A stretch of DNA of 64,000 bases from Adiantum capillus-veneris (taxonomy: Eukaryota > Streptophyta > Polypodiopsida > Polypodiales > Pteridaceae): positions 96,643,382 to 96,707,381 of the forward strand of contig CM043971.1 in NCBI GenBank assembly GCA_014529385.2. Reading direction: 5' to 3'. The position numbers were made by a program, and so were the translations under genes. The notes beneath the pieces are model-generated. The model ran no database searches. It was not told the origin of the DNA and saw only the letters and a list, made by a program, of their open reading frames with translations. Numbering within the stretch: position 1 is the first letter of the stretch; each line of letters opens with the position of its first letter. Positions 19,755-30,775 of the stretch are shown here, one piece after another.

Positions 19755-22570
19755 GTGTACTACATACAAGTAAAAATGATGAGAGCATGCCATGCTTGTG
19801 ATGCATGATTACAAATATGAGATGAAAGCATGAGGCACATGATATGGTCAAATGCGAACCACAAAAGTTAAGACTCAACCTCGCCAAAACAGTATAGAAA
19901 TCAACATGCCTGAGTTCAATGCACAAGTTCAGTAAGTAGAGCCTTGACTTTGTGTGAATGTCCGGAAGTATGAAATAGTGAACCAAGGTCAAGCTAGGTA
20001 CTTCATTCACTAACCTAGGACACAATATTGTCTTCCATGGTAAAAACCCTATCAGCATCTGTCTACTCGTTAAGTCTAGCTCTCATTGCTATGGCAACCC
20101 GAAGTGTAGGTAATGAAGTGCAGTGTGTGTATTATTTCATTCACATGATTTCACAATTCATCACGTTTTACTGGCCGGCCGGCTCTAAAAGAGGTAAGCC
20201 TATTGGGGTAGGGAATGTCTCTCCCCACTGGCAAGTGCACTTACGAGCGTTGAGTTGGGACTTGGCCTCGACCAACATAAGCATACATACACTCAAAGCA
20301 CTCTGGCGCTTTACTTTTTCCTTCAATCATTCATGCATTTGACATATAAGTGCAATGTACACACATTCATGTTGCTTTTGCTATAAGATGCTACACGGTC
20401 ACAAGTATGGGATACATCTAGAAGCGTTTACCAATGCAAAGAGAATATGATGCCTAACTCAGTTCGTTGATATCAATAATGAGCCTAAGAGTACTATGAC
20501 CTACTTGAGGACACAAATATAAAGTTAGACTCTACGTCGATTAACTAGCACATGTTACAAGTGATGTCCATCGATATTTATGGCAAAAAGAATCATGACT
20601 TTATAGGTGCACAAATGACCATAAATCATCACAAGCATGTATGCAACATGAAATACACTACAGAAAGTGTAGGAGATGGAAAAAATACACTTGGAATGGG
20701 GTGGATCCTTGTATCCGGATGTGACAATGAACCCCAAGAGCAATGGAGATGAAAGTCTACACATGTCTCCATGGAAGCTCATGGCAAGCTAGTCCTCAAT
20801 CTTCTTTACCCTGCACAAAAATACGACACAAAGCACAATACCTCGAGAGGCGTATCAGCCAGGCAGAAGCAATAATTCATGAAAACAAAATGAAAATCCT
20901 AAACTAAGGTCTCAAAACCTAGATGACTAGAGGGAAAAACCCAGTGGGAAAAAGTCCTCTAGTATGCGCGCATGTGTCTAGTGCACTATGATCAATCTGT
21001 ACAATTCAAAGCCTAGGGCGACTAGGACGATAAAACAACTTACCACAAACAATAAAATGGCTCGTTGTCTAACGATCGAAGGCTGGCTAGCACCTAGATC
21101 TATACATGTAGTCGCTACTAAGGTGCAAGTATCTATGGTCATAGGTCTCTGACCATGGATGACATCAGTCTCTGTGTCTATGTCATAGGTCTCTGAAGCT
21201 CAAGTATCACTAGTAGACTCCTACATAGCTCTATGTCTCTAGGATGGTCAACAGAAGTGTCACTAGAGCTAGTGCTAGGGTCTATGTGTGCTGAAATAGG
21301 GGTGGAAGGCTCATCGGTAGTCAGATCTACAATGCTCACGCTCTCGTAGGGACATGAGTCTGAGCCCTCCTAGCATGTCTATGTGTGTGGCTAGGTCTAG
21401 GGCATGCTCGCTGCTATGGAGGGACCGGCCTCTCTGCGGGTCGTCTCGTCTCTCAACATCGGTCTCCTTGAGGTCTCGCACTAGGGTATGCTTGTGTATG
21501 CGTTGGGTGTGCTACCACTCGTGGCCTAGGAACCTAAACATGTCTCTGTCCTTTGAAGTAATCATGTGCCTCTAGTGACAGTCTAGATGTAAGCCAACCA
21601 TGTGTAAGTCCATCGGTGGTCATGTGGCTCTCTACAAATATGGTCGTGTCGTCACACGGCAAAGATCTGGAATGTATCTCGGTACGTGGGACAAATACAT
21701 GTTGGATCGTCACGGAAGCTCTACGTGGTGAGCTACGTGCCTGATCTATAGTAGGTCGCTCCACGGTGGCACTACTCATCGGCACAGAACCTCTCTCAAG
21801 AGAAGGCTCTACACATGGCTGGGACGCTTGTGTACATGGTCTCCAGACTAGTCTAGCAAGCGCTCGAGTATCCCGACATAGGGTGTTAGTACTCCATGTA
21901 CATCCAGATATCTGTGGCGTGACCTCTATCTCAGTGGTGTCTCTAGCGTGGTCTCTAGGAACCAGATCTAGAAATCTAAGGCTCGTGGTTGGTCTTCGGT
22001 CTATCAGGTGATGTGATCGTGACTCACCACTCGTAGATGGCTCTAGGGTGACATCTACCTGGGGTGGCTGCTCGCTTTGTGGCTCACTGGCTGTGACACT
22101 GCTATGCAAGCTAGGAGTGTGGGGCAATGATGCTATTGGCTCTGCGTCCTCTCTCGTAGAGGGATCTACTCTCATATATAGCTCTCGCTCGACAACTATC
22201 TCTAATTAGGGCCGCTATGAGGTCGGCAGATCTGATCTAGGGTGCACAAAGGTAGCTAAGAAATGCATAATGGTCTCACCTGTATCTAGGCTAGGGTCAC
22301 TCAATGTGTGACTCTGTGAGGTCTCTCGCTGCATGCTGGAAGTCTCGTGGACAAAGGCTGCAGGTGGGGTAGGCTCCCTAACAATACACAGAGTGGGCTC
22401 TAATCTCACGACTCTACCTGTGGCAGGCTAGGTGGTGGAGCTATCACTCGTGGCACACTCCTTGAAGGCTCTCGAGTAGGCTCAAGCACGGTACAAGATA
22501 TATCTTGAGTGGTGCTCTCTAGTGCGGTCACTCTCTTGTCAAGATAGGCATCTTCCTCATCTGGCCTCTC
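19755..22570. other. unassigned DNA between Tat element and SINE
   Basis: No gene is recognised. Short frames at 19747-20342 and 20552-20782 lack any family signature. From about 20.96 kb the DNA is rich in CTCT/TCTAG words and has longer minus-strand frames (21534-22175, 22215-22409) that are Ser/Thr/Pro/Arg-rich. These might be the tail of the decayed minus-strand gene at 29.4-30.7 kb, but no direct sequence link was found. Confidence 0.4.
21534..22409 (-). pseudogene. possible decayed coding stretch, Ser/Thr/Arg-rich
   Basis: Two consecutive minus-strand frames (22409-22215 and 22175-21534) of 64 and 213 codons, with similar composition (SEPQSEQPPQVDVTLEPSTS, LDLVPRDHARDTTEIEVTPQ). The composition could reflect CT-rich DNA rather than selection. 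No domain is recognised. Start codons, splice sites and regulatory signals are not evident. Confidence 0.25.
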
Positions 22571-22574
22571 CCAA

Positions 22575-22756
22575 GATCTTTACTAATTGACACCTCCATT
22601 TGGGAGGTGGGATCAATGGCTCACGATCACCGGTTAATCGTGACCGTTGGATTGCCTATGGAATGCAAAAGATTCCCACTTTGTCGGATCCGGGACTTGA
22701 ACCCGCTACCCTCTCCCCCACCGAATTGACTCTAACCACTAAGCTAACGCACGCTC
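22575..22756 (-). repeat. tRNA-derived SINE
   Basis: Minus strand carries an A box TAGCTTAGTGG (22746-22736) and a B box GGTTCAAGTCC (22703-22693), 32 nt apart as in a tRNA gene. The acceptor stem does not pair, so this is a tRNA-related SINE head rather than a tRNA gene. The body continues to a hairpin-like CCACCTCCCAAATGGAGGTG (about 22610-22590) near its 3' end. Confidence 0.75.
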
Positions 22757-22797
22757 ATTGAAAGGTGTGTGTGTGGTAAATTTATGACCATGGCATC

Positions 22798-22985
22798 TCG
22801 GGAAAGTTTACACTTAGTTCACACCGAGTTTGCGTTGAGTTCACACCAAATTTGGTGTGGTGTGCAGACCCTCCCCAGTTCACACCTAGTTCGCACCGGG
22901 TTCACGTCGAGTTCACACCGAGTTCACACCAAATTCGGTGTGGTGCACATACCTCCAAGTTCACTCTTAGTTCACACCCAGTTCA
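22798..22985 (+). repeat. short tandem array of AGTTCACACC-type units
   Basis: The words AGTTCACACC and close variants (AGTTCGCACC, GGTTCACGTC) recur at 10-12-bp steps. A longer unit ending in CAAATTTGGTGTGGTG / CAAATTCGGTGTGGTG is present twice. No coding meaning is apparent. Confidence 0.65.
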
Positions 22986-23063
22986 CATGGCGATCAGACG
23001 GTCCGGATTGCACCCGCCTCGCGATGCCTATTGTGGGCCATTGATTCCACCTCTCTGGGGAGG
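22985..23063 (+). repeat. SINE 3'-end fragment cut by an LTR element
   Basis: GGGCCATTGATTCCACCTC followed by GGAGGTGTC matches the 3' part of the SINE at 22575-22756, but on the plus strand. The match stops where the LTR at 23064 begins, and the first LTR bases TGTC coincide with the SINE sequence. Confidence 0.5.
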
Positions 23064-23887
23064 TGTCGTGTTGTGACACGTACATAGTGGGAACGCATCC
23101 TACAAGAGTTATCTTGTAATTTTTTAGATACATAATTATCTTTCCTATAATGTACATATGCATATTTAAGTATAATAATAATCTTTCTATCTCATCCTAT
23201 TATTTATCTCAAGGGTAACCTATTCTTACTTTATCATCAGAAAATACTATGGAAAAAGCCTCAATAGCTCCGCCTCTTTAACTTGGGCAAAAAGAATTGA
23301 TTCTTTATTTCTACTATCTCATTATCATCTCACACCCTAGCTAGATCCTATATCTAGGGTAAACTCCAATATATATATATTCTATGTATTTTTCATATTT
23401 TTCTTATATTTCTTTTTAAATAGCTACTAGGAGGGAATCAAATCCTAGTGGGACACTAGGTGGCATGATTTCAAAGATACACTTATTTTAATGATTTATT
23501 GCAAGCATGATTAGAAAACTTTGTCAAGGAGCAATGTCATGCTTTCATATGGCATGAGGTGTCCTTTGTAATTAAATGAAAGTCTAGGCTAAGGGGACCA
23601 CGGGAAGACTTTTGCTGCCAGAAATGGACCCTATTTTGATGAATTTTTTACACAAGGTTCCAATCCGAATTGGAAAATGATTTTAAAATAAAAATCGTAG
23701 CTAATGAGCTGAAGTTTCTGCCCATATTTTTACTTTTTTATTTGGAGCCACGGTTGAGGAGATATGATCAAAATACTGGACCCCAGTCTGCCCACATCAT
23801 GCAGGGACAACTCATTTCCAACTTTTCCAATTCCTATTCACACTGGCTCCTCTCTTCTTGTGTAAACCCTTGGGGGTTCCCTTCACC

Positions 23888-23895
23888 TATAAAAG
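23888..23895 (+). promoter_or_regulatory. TATA box of the 5' LTR
   Basis: CACCTATAAAAGGG is a strong plant TATA context. In the right LTR the same place reads TGTAAAAG (28268-28275), a damaged TATA box. Confidence 0.6.
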
Positions 23896-24440
23896 GGTAC
23901 CTCTTCTTCCTTGAAAAGGAACTCAAGCATTCAAGCCATTGATGAGAGGAGTGAGTAGTAATGCCTAATTGTACTTAGCCATTAACATAAGCCCAAGCCT
24001 ACACTTTCTCCTAGAGGAAGACTAGCCATTCTTGTACGCTATCCTTGGAAGATCAACTCTAATCAAAGAAGGTCTTGCACTTGGCGTATCAATCAAAGTG
24101 GAGTTCTCCCCTCTTCTTCTCTCTCCATCAATAATGGTGCCAAAGGTTTTGTCAAGTAAGATGTGTTCTACATTGATGTTTTCTTGATTTCTTGTTGTTT
24201 TCTTTTTCATCTCTAATCCAACATATATATATATATATATATCTAATATTATCTCCTTAACCAAATCTATCTCTCTCACTCTTAGTAATTCATCCTCTCT
24301 ACAAATTTTAGGTTCTCTTTGCTACAGGTACATCTCTCCCCGCAGTATCCTTATTGCCTACGAGCAAGAATAGGGCTTGGGAGGGAAACTTCTCATCTCT
24401 TCACTTCTCTCATATCTACATTTCTCACATACTATCCTAA

Positions 24441-24658
24441 ATGAATAACCCATATGATGATCATTTCTATCGCTTTCACTCTGTACTATCTATTAGAATT
24501 AACGTATGGATTAGCCGAAAATACACTTTCAACAACGTATAGTGTTTCTCTTTGGCCCAAAAAGGCTTAATGAAATACTTCTATCACCGGATCCCATCAT
24601 ACTACCTCTCATAGACTATAACTTTTCTTTTGACGTAAGCGTAGTTATCTTGCTATGA
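24441..24658 (+). pseudogene. small protein ORF A in LTR, one frameshift
   Basis: ATG 24441 (MNNPYDDHFYRFHSVLSIRI) opens a frame related to the Tat leader protein at 12384. A one-base loss near 24510-24520 shifts the frame. In the shifted frame the conserved half reads IVFLFGPKRLNEILLSPDPI then ILPLIDYNFSFDVSVVILL, ending TGA 24656-24658. The same lesion is in the right LTR, so it predates the insertion. Its stop overlaps the start of ORF B as ATGA. Confidence 0.55.
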
Positions 24659-24867
24659 ACCAAGAGGATTTGTACACACAATTAATCCCAATCACTAGAC
24701 AAAATATATATACTACGGTAAGCACAAAGCTACAATTCCAAAGAACAATTCGTAGCCTATTTGGTCAGCCAAGATTGAATGCCATTAACTCATCTATTAA
24801 CCCTTTCATACTACCCATGATACGATATGACCATAGCCTTGATGTTTTCATCTTTGTGTTGTTTTGA
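24655..24867 (+). CDS. small protein ORF B in LTR, 70 codons
   Basis: ATG 24655 overlaps the stop of ORF A (ATGA, 24655-24658). Protein begins MNQEDLYTQLIPITRQN. The C-terminal half (RSLFGQPRLNAINSSINPF then ILPMIRYDHSLDVFIFVLF) matches the Tat small protein and ORF A position by position. So A and B look like a tandem duplication. In the right LTR an extra T near 29130 breaks the B frame. Function unknown. Confidence 0.55.
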   Translation: MNQEDLYTQLIPITRQNIYTTVSTKLQFQRTIRSLFGQPRLNAINSSINPFILPMIRYDHSLDVFIFVLF

Positions 24868-25074
24868 CATTCTCTTTTGTGTTCTTTCTTTGTGTGTGTG
24901 AGTGCAAGAGAGAAAGAGTGGGTCTTCTTTGATTACACTTCTTTCCAAACCCTAGTCTTCATGGCATCTATGGTTTAATTCTTTCATATAGTTATTGTTG
25001 AGTTCTCTCACAAACTCTCACACCCATAAGCCCGGTGCTTTCCCGGCAAGACCGCTAATTTCTCGACATATTTT

Positions 25075-25094
25075 TGGTGAACCCGACGCGAACA
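25075..25094 (+). promoter_or_regulatory. putative primer-binding site of the 23-29 kb element
   Basis: TGGTGAACCCGACGCGAAC begins 6 nt after the LTR end. The TGG start suits a tRNA 3' end; the tRNA species was not determined. Confidence 0.5.
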
Positions 25095-25117
25095 AGCCGG
25101 GGTGAGAGTACATAAAT

Positions 25118-27469
25118 ATGGCTAGCAAAGTGGAGCAGCTATATGCTGAAATGAAAGAGCTTGCAGACAGATGCAAATGGCTTGAAGAAGAAGACCGGAT
25201 TCAAAAAGCGATTGAAAGCGCTATGCAATCCGTATATAATGAGCTTAATATATTCGAAGGCTATGATCCATAAGGATATCTTGAGTGCTATGTGACAGAG
25301 ATGAGGCGTCAAGCAATTCCAGAATCTCGGATGATTGCAGCATTTGTTGAACTTGTGAGTGATGATTTCAAGCACCATGTTCAAGACTATGCAAATGTAT
25401 ATGCAAGCAACTGGGGTGAGTTTTCTACAGCTATAACACGGGTATGCTTGGAACATCAAGACCAAGAGATGGAGCAGAGTGGAAGTGGATGTGACCAGCT
25501 AGAGTTGGTGTCTCCTGTACGCCATGCAAGTGTCAACACATCCATACAGGCTAATTTAGAAGCAGTAATAGATGCATATCTTTTGCAAGATGCAAATTTA
25601 TTGTATGCAGATGAAGCAGACATAGTGGAAGCTATTTATGCACGTTTGGGTCTTGTAACCTTCGTATCTCAAGATAATGACTCTCATGATGCTATCCAAG
25701 CGCTTGAAATGGCTCAAAGCAACTTAGAGGATGATGCAAACTCGTCAGCTATGATAGATGATTTGGACGCTCATTTTGATTCGTTTGAAGATGCACATGA
25801 GTGTATATACAAGGATGAGGATGCTATGGTTTTGACAGAGGATGTGAAGGGAAAACGGGTGGAAGACGGCTATATTAGTGATGTGCTACAATCTACTTTT
25901 GAGCAGATCCAGGAACTTTTACCAAGTTTAGAAGAGCCGGATGCCTATGCTGAAGTCATATACCAGGATGAAGAAGTCATTATCAATGCTTTCCTATGCG
26001 AGTTTGATGCATGTGGTACTACCCAAATGGATATGCCTAGCTGCGAAAGTGCTAATTTAGAGGGGGTGACTGAAAATATCTTCCTTTGTGAGTATAGCTT
26101 TGCTAGTAGCATTGCGGATTGTGAAGTACCTCAGCTAGACGAGGTGGAAGAAGAGGAGTGCATTGACAGAGTAATATGTATGTCTTGTATATATGGGGTA
26201 GCAGATGTGATGCAGATGACTCATGAAATTGTGCCTTATTTAGAGCTAGATGCAGCAAGCTTTCACAATTCCATGGTAGAGGAAGGAATGACAGATGTAG
26301 ATTCTCTGCATGAGGATTGGGGTTCTGCGGATGAAGCTATGAATCTTCAAGATTCACAAATCAAAGATAGAGAAGTGTTTGGTTATGCTATACAGGTTGA
26401 AGTGACATCAGAGGATAGAGTAGAAGAGCAAGAAACCTCTTGGGATATGGTCTATGATTGGGGTGATATTTCTTATCTGTGTGAAGATGCAAATAAAGAT
26501 GCTTGCCATAAAGTGCCTACTATACAGGGTTGCCTGCAGGTATGCAAACAATATATGAGGCATAAAAGGGATTTAGGTCTTGTGCCACACGATATAAATT
26601 GCAAGCAGGTTTGTGAGCATCTATCTGCTATGGATAGGAAGGGTATCGATGGTGATGCCTTGAAGCAAGAAGAGGATGCTAGCTCTATGCTGACACCAGA
26701 GTCATGTAATGAAGAAGTGTTCTCCCTATATAAGTGGAGACATGATTCAGTTGAAGATAATTTAGCGATGGGTCAAAAAGGAAGAAGGGGTGAAGATATT
26801 GTGTCAGAGACTAACTCCAAGGAGGTTTTTGAGCAGTCGGTTACAAGTGACCGGGAGCATACCTACCAGAATGATTTGGAAAGGGAATTAGACACCATAT
26901 TTGAGAGGTATGCAAAGTTTTATGCTATAAAGCTGGAGAGGTATTTGGTAAAAGGTGAGAGAATTGATGAGAGGTTTACCATGCACATTTCTGAGGTTTC
27001 TCTCGATGTTGAGAAAAGCTATCTAGAGGATTCTTTTGAGAATGACGATGCAGATTCAGACTTCTATGTGAAAGAGGTACATATGGATTTAGAGGTTGGT
27101 GAGAAGGTTAAAGTGCAGTTTCAAAAATCTTTCAAGTATATTATCGGAAGCCTGGAAGTGTTTTTTGAAGAGGAGGATGAGGAACTTATGTCTCTACTTC
27201 ATGAAGATTTTGCCCATAATGGAGATTTGTTACAAATGTTTTGGAGACAGATGTATATAACAATTCCTTCTGATCTGAGAGGAATTAAAAGATGCGGAGA
27301 ATCTCAATGCTTAGTACAATACAAGTTTTTGAGTTACCCATATGATCCTGGAGGAGGTCATGGGATGACAGCGGATACAGTTTCTTTCACAAGTTACCAT
27401 GAGGTTGGCACATGCCGGAGGATGTGCAGGTTTAGAGGGGGTGGATGTCGTGTTGTGACACGTACATAG
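25118..27469 (+). pseudogene. 783-codon acidic gag-like ORF with one early stop
   Basis: ATG 25118 (MASKVEQLYAEMKELADRCK) opens a frame with one TAA stop at codon 52 (25271-25273); beyond it the same frame is open for more than 720 codons to 27469, inside the 3' LTR. Residues 1-45 suggest a coiled coil. The next about 70 residues (FEGYDP stop GYLECYVTEM, SDDFKHHVQDYANVY, NWGEFSTAITRVC) resemble a gag capsid. The remaining about 600 residues are strongly acidic (many D/E, few K/R) without known motifs or a zinc knuckle. It is the only gene of this element, so it probably forms or joins particles with a helper element. Only one stop in 2.3 kb implies recent function. Confidence 0.65.
27433..27445 (+). 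promoter_or_regulatory. polypurine tract of the 23-29 kb element
   Basis: TAGAGGGGGTGGA directly precedes the right LTR start TGTCGTG. It also lies within the end of the long ORF. Confidence 0.75.
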
Positions 27470-29449
27470 TAGGAACGCATCCTACAAGAGTTATCTTGTA
27501 ATATTTTAGATACATAATTATCTTTCCTATAATATACATATGCATATTTAAGTATAATAATAAGCTTTCTATCTCATCCTATTATTTATCTCAAGGGTAA
27601 CCTATTCTTACTTTACCATCAGAAAATACTATGGAAAAAGCGTCAATAGCTCCGCCTCTTTAACTTGGGCAAAAAGCATTGATTCTTTATTTCTACTATC
27701 TCATTATCATCTCACACCCTAGCTAGATCCTATATCTAGGGTAAACTCCAATATATATATATTCTATGTATTTTTCATATTTTTCTTATATTTCTTTTTA
27801 AATAGCTACTAGGAGGGAATCAAATCCTAGTGGGACATTAGGTGGCATGATTTCAAAGATACACTTATTTTAATGCATTATTGCAAGCATGATTACAAAA
27901 CTTTGTCAAGGAGCAATGTCATGCTTTCATATGGCATGAGGTGTCCTTTGGAATTAAATGAAAGTCTAGGCTAAGGGGACCACGGGAAGACTTTTGCTGC
28001 CAGAAATGGACCCTATTTTGATGAATTTTTTACACAAGGTTCCAATCCGAATTGGAAAATGATTTTAAAATAAAAATCGTCTAATGAGCTGAAGTTTTTG
28101 CCCATATTTTTACTTTTTTATTTGGAGCCACGGTTGAGGAGATATGATCAAAATACTGGACCCCAGTCTGCTCACATCATGCAGGGATAGCTCATTTCCA
28201 ACTTTTCCAATTCCTATTCACATTGGCTCCTCTCTTCTTGTGTAAACCCTTGGGGGTTCCCTTCACCTGTAAAAGGGGACCTCTTCTTCCTTGAAAAAGA
28301 ACTCAAGCATTCAAGCCATTGATGAGAGGAGTAAGTAGTAATGCCTAATTGTACTTAGCCATTAACATAAGCCCAAGCCTACACTTTCTCCTAGAGGAAG
28401 ACTAGCCATTCTTGTACGCTATCCTTGGAAGATCAACTCTAATCAAAGAAGGTCTTGCACTTGGCATATCAATCAAAGTGGAGTTCTCCCCTCTTCTTCT
28501 CTCTCCATCAATAATGGTGCCAAAGGTTTTGTCAAGTAAGATGTGTTCTACATTGATGTTTTCTTGATTTCTTGTTGTTTTCTTTTTCATCTCTAATCCA
28601 ACATATATATATATATATATATCTAATATTATCTCCTTAACCAAATCTATCTCTCTCACTCTTAGTAATTCATCCTCTCTACAAATTTTAGGTTCTCTTT
28701 GCTACAGGTACATCTCTCCCCGCAGTATCCTTATTGCCTACGGGCAAGAATAGGGCTTGGGAGGGAAACTTCTCATCTCTTCACTTCTCTCATATCTACA
28801 TTTCTCACATACTATCTTAGATGAATAACCCACATGATGATCATTTCTATCGCTTTCACTCTGTACTATCTATTAGAATTAACGTATGGATTAGCCGAAA
28901 ATACACTTTCAACAACGTATAGTGTTTCTCTTTGGCCCAGAAAGGCTTAATGAAATACTTCTATCACCGGATCCCATCATACTACCTCTCATAGACTATA
29001 ACTTTTCTTTTGACGTAAGCGTAGTTATCTTGCTATGAACCAAGAGGATTTGTACACACAATTAATCCCAATCACTAGACAAAATATATATACTACGGTA
29101 AGCACAAAGCTACAATTCCAAAGAACAATTTCGTAGCCTATTTGGTCAGCCAATATTGAATGCCATTAACTCATCTATTAACCCTTTCATACTACCCATG
29201 ATACGATATGACCATAGCCTTGATGTTTTCATCTTTGTGTTGTTTTGACATTCTCTTTTGTGTTCTTTCTTTGTGTGTGTGAGTGCAAGAGAGAAAGAGT
29301 GGGTCTTCTTTGATTGCACTTCTTTCCAAACCCTAGTCTTCATGGCATCTATGGTTTAATTCCTTCATATAGTTTTTGTTGAGTTCTCTCACAAACTCTC
29401 ACAGCCGTAAGCCTGGTGCTTTCCCGGCAAGACCGCTAATTTCTCGAGA
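27446..29449 (+). repeat. 3' LTR of the 23-29 kb element
   Basis: Copy of 23064-25068, about 2004 bp, differing by scattered substitutions and single-base indels. The last bases read CTCGAGA instead of CTCGACA. Small ORF A is shifted as in the left copy and B is newly shifted near 29130. Confidence 0.9.
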
Positions 29450-29459
29450 GCGCGCTGAA

Positions 29460-30658
29460 GGATCTCTCGATCCACCACTCGATAAGCATCTGTACCTACA
29501 ACCAAGCTCATCTAGATAGGTCATGAAAAAACGAGTCTGCTCAACTCTCCGAAGCTCCACTAGCCTAGGATGTGTCTGCGTGTCTAGGCTGTCATCTGGG
29601 TGTGCTCGCTCAATATGATCGAAGCCAAGGGTCTCAATAGAGCAATACTTCTCTCCAAGCTCGTCAATAAAAAGTACGCTATCTGCCTGGGGGTAGACTC
29701 TCACAATCTGTCTAGGTATTGATAATAGTCTGAGTGGGTCTACCATCGTGACATATAAGTGATCATGTAAATTAGCATAGAAGACAATGCCACTCGGGTA
29801 TTGGCCTATGATACACAAAATCTGACCCTCTATCTGTCTCGTGCCTCATATGGTCTCTCTAGCCTCGAATGGTGCATGAAGCGCGGAGGTCAATGGTCTA
29901 GGGACACTCGTATCTACATCATGTGCTCTACCGTGCCCTATCTCTGGTGCTCTCAATGGTGGTGTTGGGGTCGCCATCGCCTCTCTAGTTTTCTTTCTAA
30001 AGTGTACTGTCAGAGGATGGCAATGGTCGCTAGATGGTGCAAAGTGTCCGAATGGAGACGCCCTAAAATGTGTGTCTTGAAGGCCCTCGATCTCCATGTG
30101 TGACTCACTCGGAGGGGTACGGAAAGTACTAGCACTCACCTACGTCTGCATCACTCTAGACTCGTGATAGCTCAATGTGCCCGGTGGCAAATTAGGTCTA
30201 GGTGACGAAAAACCTGGCGGTGGTCTCCTGAGTGGCAAAGGTGGTGCCACTGTGTCTAGAGGAGATGAGGCATTCCTATCCGAAGCAAGAAGCTGGGTAG
30301 GTCGAGGACAATACGGCAATCCACAAGTCACAAAGTAAAGCTCGGTGCCGGTAGTGCTTGCGTAACATCTATCTCTAGGCTCGCCAACGAGTATCACGAC
30401 ATCTGTGGATAGGCATCTAGTTGAAGTATGACACTCTGATCGGTATCTCCGCTGAGAATTATCTGTGTAAATCACTCGATGACCTACCCTCTGTAATGTA
30501 ACCTGCACGGGGTGGTCTAGGGCCTCTAGGCAATCATCTGCGTGTACTATCTCTATCTCCTCTCTCCTAATCATGTGGTCGATCACATAGGTGGCACGAT
30601 AGTGTTCTGTAAAAGTGCCCACCCTCGTGTCGTCTGGATGGACTCTGAACATGTACAA
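29460..30658 (-). pseudogene. decayed gene with repeated ~45-residue unit, unknown family
   Basis: One minus-strand frame from about 30658 to 29460 is broken only by two in-frame stops (30140-30142 and 29846-29848), giving about 400 codons. Two stretches are related: EIEIVHADDCLEALDHPVQV onward to YTDNSQRRYRSE (about 30560-30425), and HIERAHPDDSLDTQTHPRLV onward to YLDELGCRYRCLSS (about 29625-29480). A shorter third unit (VLFIDELGEKYCSIETL) precedes the second. Between them is a Pro/Ser/His-rich linker. No known family was recognised. The next DNA upstream (30776-31215) is LTR-like, so this may be a retroelement ORF; it may also be host. The LTR element at 23.06-29.45 kb cuts it off on the left. 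Confidence 0.5.
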
Positions 30659-30775
30659 TGTCTATGTGTGGCCAATAGAGGTGGGGCACTGGACAAAATA
30701 ACGTATGTGTGTGTCCGTGTAGCATGGCCGGCCTCTGTGCTCGCCTACAAGTTGTTGGGGGGTCATAGCATAGCA

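Larger units (their letters stand above)
23064..25068 (+). repeat. 5' LTR of the 23-29 kb element
   Basis: 2005 bp, TGTCGTG...CTCGACA. It contains a TATA box (23888-23895), an (AT)n run near 24222-24242, and near its 3' end two overlapping small ORFs. The following sequence TATTTTTGGTGAACCCGACG holds the likely primer-binding site. Confidence 0.9.
23064..29449 (+). mobile_element. non-autonomous LTR retrotransposon with 2.0-kb LTRs and one long ORF
   Basis: Direct repeats 23064-25068 and 27446-29449 start TGTCGTGTTG and end TTTCTCGACA (right copy TTTCTCGAGA). The internal part is only 2.4 kb, with a primer-binding-like site, one gag-like ORF and a polypurine tract. No protease, reverse transcriptase, RNase H or integrase is present, so it would depend on another element. 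No clear target duplication was found (GGAGG left, GCGCG right), suggesting end damage or recombination. LTRs match very closely by eye. Confidence 0.88.

Noticed and set aside
22672-22756. A functional tRNA gene
   Set aside because: A and B boxes are present, but the acceptor stem ends do not pair and the sequence continues into a SINE body.
29399-29449. Extension of the minus-strand repeat-containing gene to 29399
   Set aside because: These last bases belong to the right LTR of the 23-29 kb element, so the frame there is accidental.
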